A stretch of 64,000 nt of DNA from Desulfovibrio oxyclinae DSM 11498 (lineage in GTDB: Bacteria; Desulfobacterota; Desulfovibrionia; Desulfovibrionales; Desulfovibrionaceae). Below the pieces are notes generated by a model, which was given only the letters and a program-made list of their open reading frames with translations, made no database searches and had not been told where the DNA came from. The position numbers were made by a program, and so were the translations under genes. The DNA is taken from positions 73,845 through 137,844 of the forward strand of contig NZ_AQXE01000010.1 of NCBI RefSeq assembly GCF_000375485.1, given 5' to 3'. This document shows, in pieces, positions 1 through 8,098 of the stretch (its first letter is position 1; each line of letters opens with the position of its first letter).

Positions 1-922
1 CATCCCCTGTCACGGAGATAACCATATCCATATTGCCGACGTTTTCCTCGTGCAGCACGTCCTGATCGGTTCCGTCGCCCTGTAGCACGATGGGCCGGTC
101 GAGGTTTTCGGACAGGAACTGACAGCGTTCCGGATCGGTCTCCAGGACGCGGGTATGGAAATGTTTCGAGTCAAGCGCCTTGGCCAGATGATAGCCGATA
201 TTGCCGCCCCCCACGATCAGCACCTTGCTCACCGGCTCGCTGTGGATGCCGAGGCTTTCCAGCACTTCGTCCTGATCGCGGATGTCGCAAGCGAAATAGA
301 CCATGTCGCCCTGTCGGATTTCGTCCACGCCGCTAGGGATGATGAGTTCGTCGTCCCTGACCAGTGCCGCGATGACCACCGGGGTCTCGCCGATGCGGTC
401 GCGCAGGTTCAAAAGCTTGGTGCCGATGACCGGAGATTTGGCAGGCAGGTTCACGCCGATGAGGCGGATCTTGCCCTGCGCGAACTCATTGATTTCCACG
501 GCTCCGGGAACGCTCATCAGCCTCAGGATGGCGTTGACCACCTCAAGGTCGGGGTTGATGATCTTGCGAATCCCGATGGCGTCGTTTTTGATGAGTTCGG
601 CAAAGTGCGTGTAGTCATCGTTTCTGATGCGGGCCAGTTTGGTCAGGTTGGGAGAAAGCTGATTGGCGTAGAAACAGGAGAGGATGTTGATCTCGTCACT
701 GTCCGTCACCGCAAGCATGATGTCCGCGCCTTTGATGCCTGCATCGAGAAGCACCTGCGGGCTGCTGCCGGAACCCTGAATGGTCTGCACGTCAGTGGCC
801 TCGGCAACCCTCTTGAGGGCTTTCTCCGATCGGTCGATGACCACGACTTCCTTGTTCTCCACGGCCAGACGGCGCGAGATGTGAAAGCCGACTTCTCCGG
901 CTCCGACGATGATTATCCGCAA
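1..922 (-). CDS. trkA: Trk-type K+ uptake regulatory protein TrkA (3' end outside window)
   Basis: Cytoplasmic NAD(H)-binding regulatory subunit of a Trk/Ktr potassium uptake system. The N terminus read on the minus strand is a Rossmann nucleotide-binding motif (IIIVGAGEVGFH), followed by the RCK core, a TrkA-C region (ending around IPSGVDEIRQGD) and the start of a second Rossmann unit (VLIVGGGNIGYHLAKAL). This two-repeat layout is typical of TrkA. Translation starts at a TTG (920-922) because an AAGGAG lies just upstream and no ATG fits; the protein continues past the window start, where a TrkH-type channel would be expected. It diverges from the cytochrome genes at 1163. Confidence 0.9.
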   Translation of the reverse strand, partial: MRIIIVGAGEVGFHISRRLAVENKEVVVIDRSEKALKRVAEATDVQTIQGSGSSPQVLLDAGIKGADIMLAVTDSDEINILSCFYANQLSPNLTKLARIRNDDYTHFAELIKNDAIGIRKIINPDLEVVNAILRLMSVPGAVEINEFAQGKIRLIGVNLPAKSPVIGTKLLNLRDRIGETPVVIAALVRDDELIIPSGVDEIRQGDMVYFACDIRDQDEVLESLGIHSEPVSKVLIVGGGNIGYHLAKALDSKHFHTRVLETDPERCQFLSENLDRPIVLQGDGTDQDVLHEENVGNMDMVISVTGD

Positions 923-1074
923 TTCAGACTCCTTGCTGTTTCAGCTATTGCCGACGGCCAACTCTCTACGCTCGTTTACCCCTTTTCGCAACTTTCCCTT
1001 AACCCTTGATAAGCAATATAATAATTCTGGAAATTCTATAAATTTGTGATACCCCTTAAAACAGTCGTGCTTTT

Positions 1075-1123
1075 TTGACCTGAATCAAATCTTTGATGGT
1101 CGCAAAGGAGTAACATGGCTTAA
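1075..1123 (+). promoter_or_regulatory. FNR/HcpR-type operator with -10 element (class II promoter)
   Basis: TTGAC-CTGA-ATCAA at 1075-1088 is a 14-nt CRP/FNR-family dyad centred at 1081.5. TAACAT at 1111-1116 sits where a -10 belongs; a start about 7 nt after it (near 1123) puts the dyad centre at -41.5, the class II activator position. FNR boxes are TTGAT-N4-ATCAA and HcpR boxes of sulfate reducers resemble TTGAC-N4-GTCAA, so either regulator fits. It lies 75 bp before the tetrahaem cytochrome gene. Confidence 0.6.
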
Positions 1124-1162
1124 ATCCTTGTCGTAAAACCAAAAACAGGACGGAGCTTGCCT

Positions 1163-1693
1163 ATGAAAAAACCCTATCGGCCGATCCTGTGGATCGTCCT
1201 CGGGATTGTTCTCGGCTTCCCGATCTTCAGCATGGCGTACTACACGATGGTGCGGACCTCCACGCCGGAGTTCTGCGCTTCATGCCATGAGATTCAGGCC
1301 GCCTACATGGCCTGGAAGACGTCGACGCACGTGAACAACCCACAGGGCTTCGTGGCAGACTGCATGGACTGCCACCTTCCGGCCCCTCAAGACACTGTGA
1401 ACTTCTTTTATACCAAGACCGCACACGGCATAAAAGACGTTGTCGCGCACTTCATGGGGGTGGAGTACGACCGGGAGGAACAAGCCGCCAAGGCCCGCAA
1501 GTCCATCAAGAACGAACAGTGCCTCAAATGTCACCGCAACCTGCTCTACATGCCCTACAAGCGAGGAGCCATGCTGGCGCACAAGCAGGTGATGTACCCG
1601 AGGCCCGGCTACGAGAAGAAATGTCTCGACTGCCACAAGAATCTGGTTCACGTCGACCGGCCCTACTACAACTACAAGCGACCAGGTCTCTAA
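1163..1693 (+). CDS. NapC/NrfH-family tetrahaem cytochrome c, quinol dehydrogenase (HaoC/NrfH-like)
   Basis: Membrane-anchored cytochrome of 176 residues expected to oxidise menaquinol and pass electrons to the periplasmic reductase encoded next. One N-terminal transmembrane anchor (about residues 8-28) is followed by four CxxCH haem sites at residues 38-42, 67-71, 120-124 and 154-158, as in the NapC/NrfH/NirT family. ATG 1163 is preferred over TTG 1157 because GGAG at 1152-1155 is 7 nt from the ATG. The partner is an octahaem HAO-type protein, so the role is more like HaoC of epsilonproteobacteria than strict NrfH. Confidence 0.88.
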   Translation: MKKPYRPILWIVLGIVLGFPIFSMAYYTMVRTSTPEFCASCHEIQAAYMAWKTSTHVNNPQGFVADCMDCHLPAPQDTVNFFYTKTAHGIKDVVAHFMGVEYDREEQAAKARKSIKNEQCLKCHRNLLYMPYKRGAMLAHKQVMYPRPGYEKKCLDCHKNLVHVDRPYYNYKRPGL

Positions 1694-1716
1694 TCATCAA
1701 AGGGGGATAAGAGGAG

Positions 1717-3093
1717 ATGAGAAAGACTTACACGCTGTTGACGCTTCTGGCCGCGTTGCTGCTTCTGGCAGCCCCGGCCTCCGGCGCTGATCTGCAGAAG
1801 AAAAAGGAATTCCGCATTGAGCGCGGCATGTCGAAACAGGCCATGGCCTGTCTCCAGTGCCACAAGCAGGAATCACCCGGACTCTTCGCGGACTGGGCGG
1901 CAAGCCGTCACGCTGCCGCCAACATCACCTGTCTCGATTGCCACCAGGCTGACGAACACGACAAGGACGTCAGTAAATCTCACTACAAACAGTACGAGCG
2001 CTCCGACACCAAATGGGGTGTAAGCGAATACAAAGTCCCGGTGGCAGGCGTGGTCACCCCGAAGGACTGCTCCCGCTGCCACCCGGACGAGGTAAAGCAG
2101 TACAGCCGCTCCAAGCACGCCAACACCAACATCATTGTCTGGAAGATCGACTTCTGGATGAAAAAGGGTCTGAACAACACCGTCGAACGTTCCACCGGCT
2201 GCTACGCCTGTCACGGCAGCATCCTGAAGGTGAACGAAGAAGGTGAACTCGACCCCGACACCTGGCCGAACGTCGGCGTCGGCCGCGTGAACCTGGACGG
2301 CAGCCTTGGCTCCTGCTCCAGCTGTCACACCAGGCACCGCTTCTCGGTCATGGAAGCTCGCAAGCCCGAAGCCTGCGGCCAGTGCCACCTCGGTCCGGAC
2401 CATCCGCAGATCGAAATCTACAACGAATCCAAGCACGGCGCCATCTATGACGCCTTCGGCGACGAGTACAACTGGCGTGCCGCACCCGGCACCTGGACGC
2501 CCGGCGTGGACTACCGCGGTCCCACCTGCGCCAGCTGCCACATGTCCGGCGCGGGCGAAGTCATGACCACTCATGACGTCACCGAACGCCTCAGCTGGGA
2601 AACTCAGGCGCCGCTCACGGTCCGCCCCGAGAACTTCAAGCCGTTCCCGGCCAAGACCGACTGGAAGACCGAGCGCGACAAGATGAAGGAAATCTGCAAG
2701 CAGTGCCACGGCCAGAAATGGGTTGATGACCATTACAACAAGCTTGATCAGGCTGTGGAGAACTACAACGAGACGTACTACAAGCCTGTAAAGGCCAAGC
2801 TGGACGAAATGTACGAGAAGGGTCTGCTCGACAAGGATAACCCCTTCGACCAGAAGCCCGAAATCGAGTACTACTTCCTCTGGCACCACGAAGGACGTCG
2901 AGCACGCATGGGCGCGGCCATGATGGCCCCGGACTATGCGTGGTGGCACGGTTTCTTCGAGTGCAAGCACCGCTACATGGTCTTCATGGAAGAGGCCGAG
3001 AAAATCCTCGGCACCGGCGAACCCGCTCCGAAGTATGAGCCCTTCCCCGGCACCGGCGGAAGCACGGAACGCCCCAACATGCCCATGAAGTAG
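1717..3093 (+). CDS. octahaem c-type cytochrome of the hydroxylamine oxidoreductase (HAO) family
   Basis: Periplasmic multihaem enzyme of 458 residues with a signal peptide (about 1-24). Eight CxxCH sites are visible, beginning at residues 45, 72, 118, 162, 200, 220, 271 and 327. There is no CxxCK haem site, the hallmark of the active-site haem in classical pentahaem NrfA. The stretch between haems five and seven (SCSSCHTRHRFS, GPDHPQ, SKHG, PTCASCHM) and the C-terminal MMAPDYAWWHG region resemble HAO-type octahaem proteins. With a tetrahaem quinol dehydrogenase directly upstream, a reductive role on nitrite or hydroxylamine yielding ammonia is inferred. Whether the HAO cross-linking tyrosine is present cannot be settled by eye. 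A terminator follows at 3121. Confidence 0.82.
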   Translation: MRKTYTLLTLLAALLLLAAPASGADLQKKKEFRIERGMSKQAMACLQCHKQESPGLFADWAASRHAAANITCLDCHQADEHDKDVSKSHYKQYERSDTKWGVSEYKVPVAGVVTPKDCSRCHPDEVKQYSRSKHANTNIIVWKIDFWMKKGLNNTVERSTGCYACHGSILKVNEEGELDPDTWPNVGVGRVNLDGSLGSCSSCHTRHRFSVMEARKPEACGQCHLGPDHPQIEIYNESKHGAIYDAFGDEYNWRAAPGTWTPGVDYRGPTCASCHMSGAGEVMTTHDVTERLSWETQAPLTVRPENFKPFPAKTDWKTERDKMKEICKQCHGQKWVDDHYNKLDQAVENYNETYYKPVKAKLDEMYEKGLLDKDNPFDQKPEIEYYFLWHHEGRRARMGAAMMAPDYAWWHGFFECKHRYMVFMEEAEKILGTGEPAPKYEPFPGTGGSTERPNMPMK

Positions 3094-3120
3094 CCCGCCC
3101 GGATCGCGACAAGGAACCCC

Positions 3121-3157
3121 GGTCCCCGTCTTCAACTTGAAGGCGGGGGCCTTTTTT
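3121..3157 (+). terminator. Rho-independent terminator after the cytochrome pair
   Basis: GGTCCCCG pairs with CGGGGGCC around an internal TTCAA/TTGAA stem, followed by a run of six T. It closes the two-gene cytochrome operon. Confidence 0.85.
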
Positions 3158-3233
3158 CCTGACGTTGGTAGAACCCGTTTTGCACCCGCTTTCAACAAAA
3201 TCGCCCCGCGAAAGCCTGTCTACGGAAAATGTA

Positions 3234-3263
3234 TTGAACACAAGCCGCATATCGAGTTATAAT
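3234..3263 (+). promoter_or_regulatory. sigma-70-type promoter of rtcB
   Basis: TTGAAC (3234-3239), an 18-bp spacer and a perfect TATAAT (3258-3263). The predicted start near 3270 is only about 2 nt before the rtcB ATG at 3272, so the transcript would be leaderless or nearly so. Confidence 0.6.
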
Positions 3264-3271
3264 GCTTCGAT

Positions 3272-4723
3272 ATGAAGCGTCATCTTGTCCAGAAAAGCCC
3301 ATTCGAATGGGAACTGCCCATCCATGGCGACATGCGGGTGCCCGGGATTATCTTCGCTTCCGAATCCATTCTCGCCGACATGGACGAAGAGGTGCTGAAA
3401 CAGGTAAGGGATGTGGCCTGCCTGCCCGGCATCGTCCGCGCATCCATGGCCATGCCCGACGCCCACGCCGGATACGGCTTTCCCATCGGCGGTGTTGCGG
3501 CCTTCGATCCGCAGCGAGGGGGCGTCATTTCAATGGGAGGTGTCGGTTTCGACATTGCCTGTGGAGTCCGTACCCTGCTGACCGGCTTGACTCGGGACGA
3601 CATCCTCGCTCATCAGGAAAAACTGGCAGACACACTGTTTGCATCCGTGCCGGCCGGAGTCGGACGCGGTGGTGACATTGTCCTTGAAGGCGACGAACTG
3701 GATGAGATGCTGACAAGGGGAGCCACCTGGGCCGTGCAACGCGGCCTCGGCCAAAAGGCCGATCTGGAGCGCATTGAGGACAACGGTATTTCGCGCGGGG
3801 CCAATCCTTCCAAAGTTTCAAAAGAGGCCAAAAAACGCATCCGCAACCAGATTGGCAGCCTCGGCGGTGGAAACCATTACCTCGAAGTGCAGTATGTCGA
3901 GGAAATACTGGACGCGGAAAAAGCCGACATCTTCGGGATTTCAGAGGGTGACGCACTAGTCAGCATCCACTGCGGCTCGCGCGGACTCGGTCATCAGATC
4001 GGTACGGATTTCCTCAACGCCATGGCTCCAACCAAGAGCAGAAAGGGGAAGAAATCCAAAAGCGGTGCCCCCAAATCGAAACATCCGAGACAGCTCGCCC
4101 ACGCGCCCATCGACTCCAAGGAAGCACAGAACTACCTGGCCGCCATGCATTGCGGTATCAACTGTGCCCTCGCCAACCGGCAGGTCATCACGCATCTTGT
4201 GAGAAAGGCCTTTGCCTCGGTCATGCCCGAAGCCACCCTGCCCCTTCTCTATGACGTGTCGCACAACACCTGCAAAGTCGAACGGCATGAGGGCGAGCAC
4301 GGTACGCGCAAACTCTTCGTGCACCGCAAGGGTGCCACGCGGGCCTATCCTCCCGGTCATCCCTCCCTTCCGGAAGACATTCGGGAAGCGGGACAGCCAG
4401 TGCTCATCGGCGGAAGCATGGGTTCTGCCTCATACATTCTGGCCGGCACACAGGAGGCCATGCGCAAGAGCTTCGGCTCGGCCAACCATGGTGCCGGGCG
4501 TGCTCTGTCCCGCACGGAAGCGAAGAGAAAATTCGACGGCATGGACATCGGGGAATCCCTTCGTCACAAAGGGATACTTGTTCGCAGCAAAAGTCTCAAA
4601 TCCGTTGCCGAAGAAGCTCCGGACGCGTACAAGAAAAGTAGCGATGTCATTACGTCCGTGACAGGCGCGGGTCTCGCGGCTCCGGTTGCCAGACTCATGC
4701 CGATGATTTGCATAAAAGGGTAA
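3272..4723 (+). CDS. rtcB: RtcB-family tRNA-splicing/RNA-repair ligase
   Basis: GTP- and Mn2+-dependent ligase joining 2',3'-cyclic phosphate (3'-phosphate) and 5'-hydroxyl RNA ends. 483 residues. Conserved blocks: DAHAGYGFPIGGVAA, the metal-binding Cys in GFDIACGVR, LGGGNHYLEV, HCGSRGLGHQ, and NHGAGR carrying the guanylated histidine. A Lys/Ser-rich insert (about residues 253-272) is less usual. There is no Shine-Dalgarno sequence before ATG 3272, and the TATAAT ends 8 nt upstream, pointing to leaderless translation. No archease or RtcA gene is adjacent. An Hpt gene follows 23 nt downstream. Confidence 0.95.
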   Translation: MKRHLVQKSPFEWELPIHGDMRVPGIIFASESILADMDEEVLKQVRDVACLPGIVRASMAMPDAHAGYGFPIGGVAAFDPQRGGVISMGGVGFDIACGVRTLLTGLTRDDILAHQEKLADTLFASVPAGVGRGGDIVLEGDELDEMLTRGATWAVQRGLGQKADLERIEDNGISRGANPSKVSKEAKKRIRNQIGSLGGGNHYLEVQYVEEILDAEKADIFGISEGDALVSIHCGSRGLGHQIGTDFLNAMAPTKSRKGKKSKSGAPKSKHPRQLAHAPIDSKEAQNYLAAMHCGINCALANRQVITHLVRKAFASVMPEATLPLLYDVSHNTCKVERHEGEHGTRKLFVHRKGATRAYPPGHPSLPEDIREAGQPVLIGGSMGSASYILAGTQEAMRKSFGSANHGAGRALSRTEAKRKFDGMDIGESLRHKGILVRSKSLKSVAEEAPDAYKKSSDVITSVTGAGLAAPVARLMPMICIKG

Positions 4724-4746
4724 CAGTCGAGGGGAGGTATACCACC

Positions 4747-5091
4747 ATGACCACGGAGATTATCGACTCTTCCTTCCTTGATTCCATGGCTGAGAAGCGA
4801 CCTTTCATCAAGAAGATGTTCGCGGTTTTCGTCAGCCAGGAACCCAAGAGGATACAACAGATTCGAGAAGCGCTGAATTCGGGAGACGTGGATACGCTGA
4901 GGCATCTGGCCCACTCGCTCAAGGGCGGCTCCGCCACCATCGGTGCGGAACGCGTCAGGCAGGCCTGTCTCTTGTTGGAAAAGGCCACCAAGGCGAACGA
5001 CATGCAGCAGGCCCAACAGTGTTTCAGCCAGTTGGAGACCGAGATGCACGACACTTACGCCTTCATGTTCGATTTCATGGCTCGGGAGTAA
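4747..5091 (+). CDS. Hpt-domain histidine phosphotransfer protein
   Basis: Small cytoplasmic phosphorelay protein of 114 residues that shuttles phosphate between a hybrid kinase and response regulators. The Hpt motif HSLKGGSATIG is present with phospho-accepting His56, inside an all-helical fold. ATG 4747 is chosen because GGGGAGG at 4731-4737 lies 9 nt upstream. It is separated from rtcB by only 23 nt, so it is probably co-transcribed. Its cognate kinase is not adjacent; the CHASE/GAF hybrid kinase at 37798, which lacks its own Hpt domain, is one candidate in this window (inference). Confidence 0.9.
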   Translation: MTTEIIDSSFLDSMAEKRPFIKKMFAVFVSQEPKRIQQIREALNSGDVDTLRHLAHSLKGGSATIGAERVRQACLLLEKATKANDMQQAQQCFSQLETEMHDTYAFMFDFMARE

Positions 5092-5154
5092 TCAAAGGCG
5101 AGCCGTTCGCCGCAAAGGACATGTCTCCGACGTCACCGCTGACGTTCGGAATTC

Positions 5155-5187
5155 AGGGCTGTTTCCCCCCGGAGCAGCCCTTGTTTT
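5155..5187 (+). terminator. Rho-independent terminator after the Hpt gene
   Basis: AGGGCTG pairs with CAGCCCT across a 13-nt loop, followed by TGTTTT. Confidence 0.75.
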
Positions 5188-5197
5188 ATGGAGCAGC

Positions 5198-7411
5198 CTA
5201 CCCGGCGTGCAGGAGACTGTTGTCGAAGAGGTGCCGCAGGCGGAACGAGAGGTTCGTCCCCCGCTTGCCCGAGGTGACGTTGTTCAATCCCAGCTTGAGC
5301 GCCTTGTCCGAGCCGATCATCAGAGCGAGGCTTCGCGCCCGGGTCAGTCCCGTGTAGAGTAGATTTCGCTGAAGCATGATGTAGTGCTGGGTCACAACGG
5401 GCATGACCACCGCCGGATACTCGCTGCCCTGCGACTTGTGCACGCTCACGGCGTAGGCCAAAGAAAGATCGTCCAAATCGGAGCTTTCGAGGTGCACAGT
5501 GTTGCCGTCGTCGAATTCTACCAACAATTCGGTATCTTCCGGATCAAGATCCGCCACCCAGCCCAGGTCGCCGTTGAAAACGTCCTTGTCATAGTTGTTC
5601 CGCAACTGGAGCACCCTGTCGCCTTTGCGAAAACTGGTGTTGCCCCGCTTCACTTCCCGACCTTTGAAGGGATTCAGGCGCTCCTGAAGTGCAAGGTTGA
5701 GCGCCTGCGTGCCCACATCGCCTTTATGCATGGGTGTGAGCACCTGCACGTCCCGCATGGGGTCCATGCCGTAGACCTCGGGGATACGCTCGCACACGCT
5801 GTCCAGAATCAGCTTCTGGACCTTTGCCGAATCTTCCTGTGGAATCCAGTAATAATCGGCCTCCGGAGCGGGCATGGGATGCTGTCTCGGCATCTGCCCG
5901 TTATTGATGCGGTGCGCGTTGACGACGATGAAGCTCTCCTGCGCCTGACGGAAAATATGCGACAGTCGCGCGCTGGGGATGCGCTCGGAGTTGAGCATGT
6001 CGGCGAGCACGTTGCCCGGTCCCACGCTCGGTAGCTGGTTCACATCACCGACGTAGACCAGACGGCAGGTATGGGGTAACGCCCGGAGCACCGCCACGCA
6101 AAGCTGCGCATCAATCATGCTGGCTTCGTCCACCACCAGCACGTCCGCCTTGAGCTTCTGGTCCTGATCGTAATGAAAGCCACCGTCCGGCTGATACTGC
6201 AAGAGCCTGTGCAGGGTCTGCGCACCCATGCCGGTTGCTTCGGAAAGCCGTTTTGCCGCACGTCCCGTGGGAGCGGCCAGCTTGATCTTCAGCCCGAGCT
6301 CCTTGAGTGTGAGCACGATGGCCTTGGTGATGGTTGTCTTACCGGTACCGGGACCGCCAGTGATGATGAAGACCTTGTTCCCGCACGCCTCGAAGACCGC
6401 TTCGCGCTGCTCGTCGGAGAGGGAAAAGCCGAGAGTCTCCTCGACTTTGGGCAGCGCCTCGGCGATCTTGTCGCGACTGACCGGCGTGGGGTGGCTCACC
6501 AGCTGGTAGAATCGCTGGGCCGCTTCGTTTTCGTAATGGTAGAAATGCATGAGGTAGACCGCCTCGTCCACTTCCTGTTCGGGCAGGTCCTCGATCCGGA
6601 CGCGCTTCTTTTCCTCAAGCGAATAGAGGGCGGTTTCGAGCTTGTCGAAATCCACGCCCTCCATCATGCGCGCGGCTTCGTCCAACAGTGCATCCTTGGA
6701 GATGAAAAGGTGGCCTCCTCGCTCACACCGGGAGAAAAGCGTGTAGATGATGGCCGCCTCAAGCCGCTGCGGAGCATCCGGGGGAAAGCCCAGCTTCAGG
6801 GCCATGCGGTCCGCCGTGCGGAACCCGACGCCGCGAATCTCGTAAGCGAGATCGTACGGATTGTCGCGCAGCTTCTGTTCGGCCTGGGCACCGTAGAGAT
6901 GAAATATCTTTCCGGCCCACGTGGTAGGCACTCCATTGGATTGCAGGAATACCAGCAGATTCTTGATGGTTCTCTGCTTGGACCACGATTCCACGATGTC
7001 GTTGAGCTTGCGCTTTGAGATGCCCTTGACCTCAAGCAACCGTTCCGGGTCCTCGTCGAGGATGTCCAGAATCCCCATGCCGAAGGTTTCCAACAGCAAC
7101 TGGGCGGTTTTTTCGCCTACTCCCTTGATGGAGGTCTGAAGGAAGCGGACAACGCCCTGCTCGGTGGCGGGTCTGGTTTGTTCAAAAGTGCGGACCTCGA
7201 ACTGCGGTCCGAATTTGGGATGAACCTTCCACTTGCCACGCAGATCAAGCACCTCGCCAGGTGAAATATCACCCATGGTTCCGGTGACGGTAATCTGTCC
7301 CGGTTCGTCCTTGGCCGTAACGCGCGCGATCGTGTAGCCGTTCTCCTCGTTCTGGAAGACGATGGAGCGGACTTCAGCGGAGGCAAGTGTTTTCAGTTCG
7401 TTATCGCTCAT
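5198..7411 (-). CDS. recD2: RecD2-type ATP-dependent 5'-3' DNA helicase
   Basis: Superfamily 1B helicase of 737 residues working without RecBC. An N-terminal OB-like region is followed by tandem helix-hairpin-helix elements (LLETFGMGILDILDEDPERLLEV), the Walker A motif GGPGTGKTT, Walker B VVDEASM, and a C-terminal UvrD_C_2 segment with AYAVSVHKSQGSEYP and GLTRAR. The start is MSDNELKT at 7411; reading further upstream would run into the terminator of the preceding gene. It lies downstream of recR but is separated from it by the POR gamma gene and a terminator. Confidence 0.93.
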   Translation of the reverse strand: MSDNELKTLASAEVRSIVFQNEENGYTIARVTAKDEPGQITVTGTMGDISPGEVLDLRGKWKVHPKFGPQFEVRTFEQTRPATEQGVVRFLQTSIKGVGEKTAQLLLETFGMGILDILDEDPERLLEVKGISKRKLNDIVESWSKQRTIKNLLVFLQSNGVPTTWAGKIFHLYGAQAEQKLRDNPYDLAYEIRGVGFRTADRMALKLGFPPDAPQRLEAAIIYTLFSRCERGGHLFISKDALLDEAARMMEGVDFDKLETALYSLEEKKRVRIEDLPEQEVDEAVYLMHFYHYENEAAQRFYQLVSHPTPVSRDKIAEALPKVEETLGFSLSDEQREAVFEACGNKVFIITGGPGTGKTTITKAIVLTLKELGLKIKLAAPTGRAAKRLSEATGMGAQTLHRLLQYQPDGGFHYDQDQKLKADVLVVDEASMIDAQLCVAVLRALPHTCRLVYVGDVNQLPSVGPGNVLADMLNSERIPSARLSHIFRQAQESFIVVNAHRINNGQMPRQHPMPAPEADYYWIPQEDSAKVQKLILDSVCERIPEVYGMDPMRDVQVLTPMHKGDVGTQALNLALQERLNPFKGREVKRGNTSFRKGDRVLQLRNNYDKDVFNGDLGWVADLDPEDTELLVEFDDGNTVHLESSDLDDLSLAYAVSVHKSQGSEYPAVVMPVVTQHYIMLQRNLLYTGLTRARSLALMIGSDKALKLGLNNVTSGKRGTNLSFRLRHLFDNSLLHAG

Positions 7412-7422
7412 TGGCTCGCATG

Positions 7423-7449
7423 AAAAAAGGCCGGGTCCTCCCCGGCCCT
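7423..7449 (-). terminator. Rho-independent terminator after the POR gamma gene
   Basis: Read on the minus strand, AGGGCCGGG pairs with CCCGGCCT and is followed by TTTTTT. It separates the dnaX-ybaB-recR-gamma run from recD2, although the recD2 start codon lies only 12 nt beyond it. Confidence 0.8.
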
Positions 7450-7472
7450 GATGGAATCGTCGTGTGTGGCCG

Positions 7473-8018
7473 CTAGGCAACCATTGTTTCGCCGTAGGCC
7501 CGTTCAAGAGCTTTGAAGTTCTTGGGGCCAAGCTTGCCGCCGAAGCGTTCGCCGATGGGCTCTTCCATTTCCTGCACACCGATGATGCCGGAGGCCTTGA
7601 GCAGCGCTCCGAGCATGGTCGTGTTGGTAATGGGAACCCCGAGTTCTTCCATGGCGACCTTGTTGGCGTCCACGGTAGCGACCTTCGGGAATCCGTACTT
7701 CTCTTTCAGTTCCTCGGGCGTCATGGCGGAGTTGACCACCACGGTTCCGTTTTCCGAAAGGCCTTCCGCCACATCCACGATGTCCAGAAGGCTTGGGTCG
7801 AGCACAAGCACGATGTCCGGGGAGTAGATTTTCTCCCGCAGCCTGATCTGCTCGTCATCGACACGTACGAATGCCATCACCGGCGCCCCGCGCCGTTCCG
7901 GGCCGAAGCTCGGAAACGCCTGCGCGTACTTGCCTTCGGCAATGGCAGCCTTTGCCAGCAGTTCCGCGGACGTTACGCCACCTTGTCCACCTCTGCCGTG
8001 CAGCCTGATCTCGATCAT
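7473..8018 (-). CDS. porC: 2-oxoacid:ferredoxin oxidoreductase, gamma subunit (PorC-like)
   Basis: Gamma subunit (181 residues) of a pyruvate/2-ketoisovalerate:ferredoxin oxidoreductase, the domain that lines the active site and binds CoA. The N-terminal signature HGRGGQGGVTSAELLAKAA and FPSFGPERRGAPV are diagnostic. Start at 8018 (MIEIRLHG) has a GGGGGA ribosome-binding site. Four-subunit enzymes usually have gamma, delta, alpha and beta genes together. Here delta-alpha-beta lie at 17.6-20 kb with no gamma, so this isolated gamma downstream of recR is the obvious partner (inference). Confidence 0.92.
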   Translation of the reverse strand: MIEIRLHGRGGQGGVTSAELLAKAAIAEGKYAQAFPSFGPERRGAPVMAFVRVDDEQIRLREKIYSPDIVLVLDPSLLDIVDVAEGLSENGTVVVNSAMTPEELKEKYGFPKVATVDANKVAMEELGVPITNTTMLGALLKASGIIGVQEMEEPIGERFGGKLGPKNFKALERAYGETMVA

Positions 8019-8098
8019 GTTTCCCCCGTTGGAAGGTTGTGCCTGGGGCCGGCACGCAATCCCTCGCAAAAGAAACCGACCCTGGCGTTGCTGGACCG

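Noticed and set aside
155..1009. Plus-strand frame of 284 codons at the window start
   Set aside because: The minus strand encodes a clear TrkA with Rossmann motifs; the plus frame is its shadow.
1717..3093. Annotation as NrfA (pentahaem nitrite reductase)
   Set aside because: Eight CxxCH sites and no CxxCK; HAO-family blocks fit better.
1873..3198. Long open minus-strand frame opposite the octahaem gene
   Set aside because: It lies antisense to a gene with eight haem motifs and a signal peptide; no ribosome-binding site or domain supports it.
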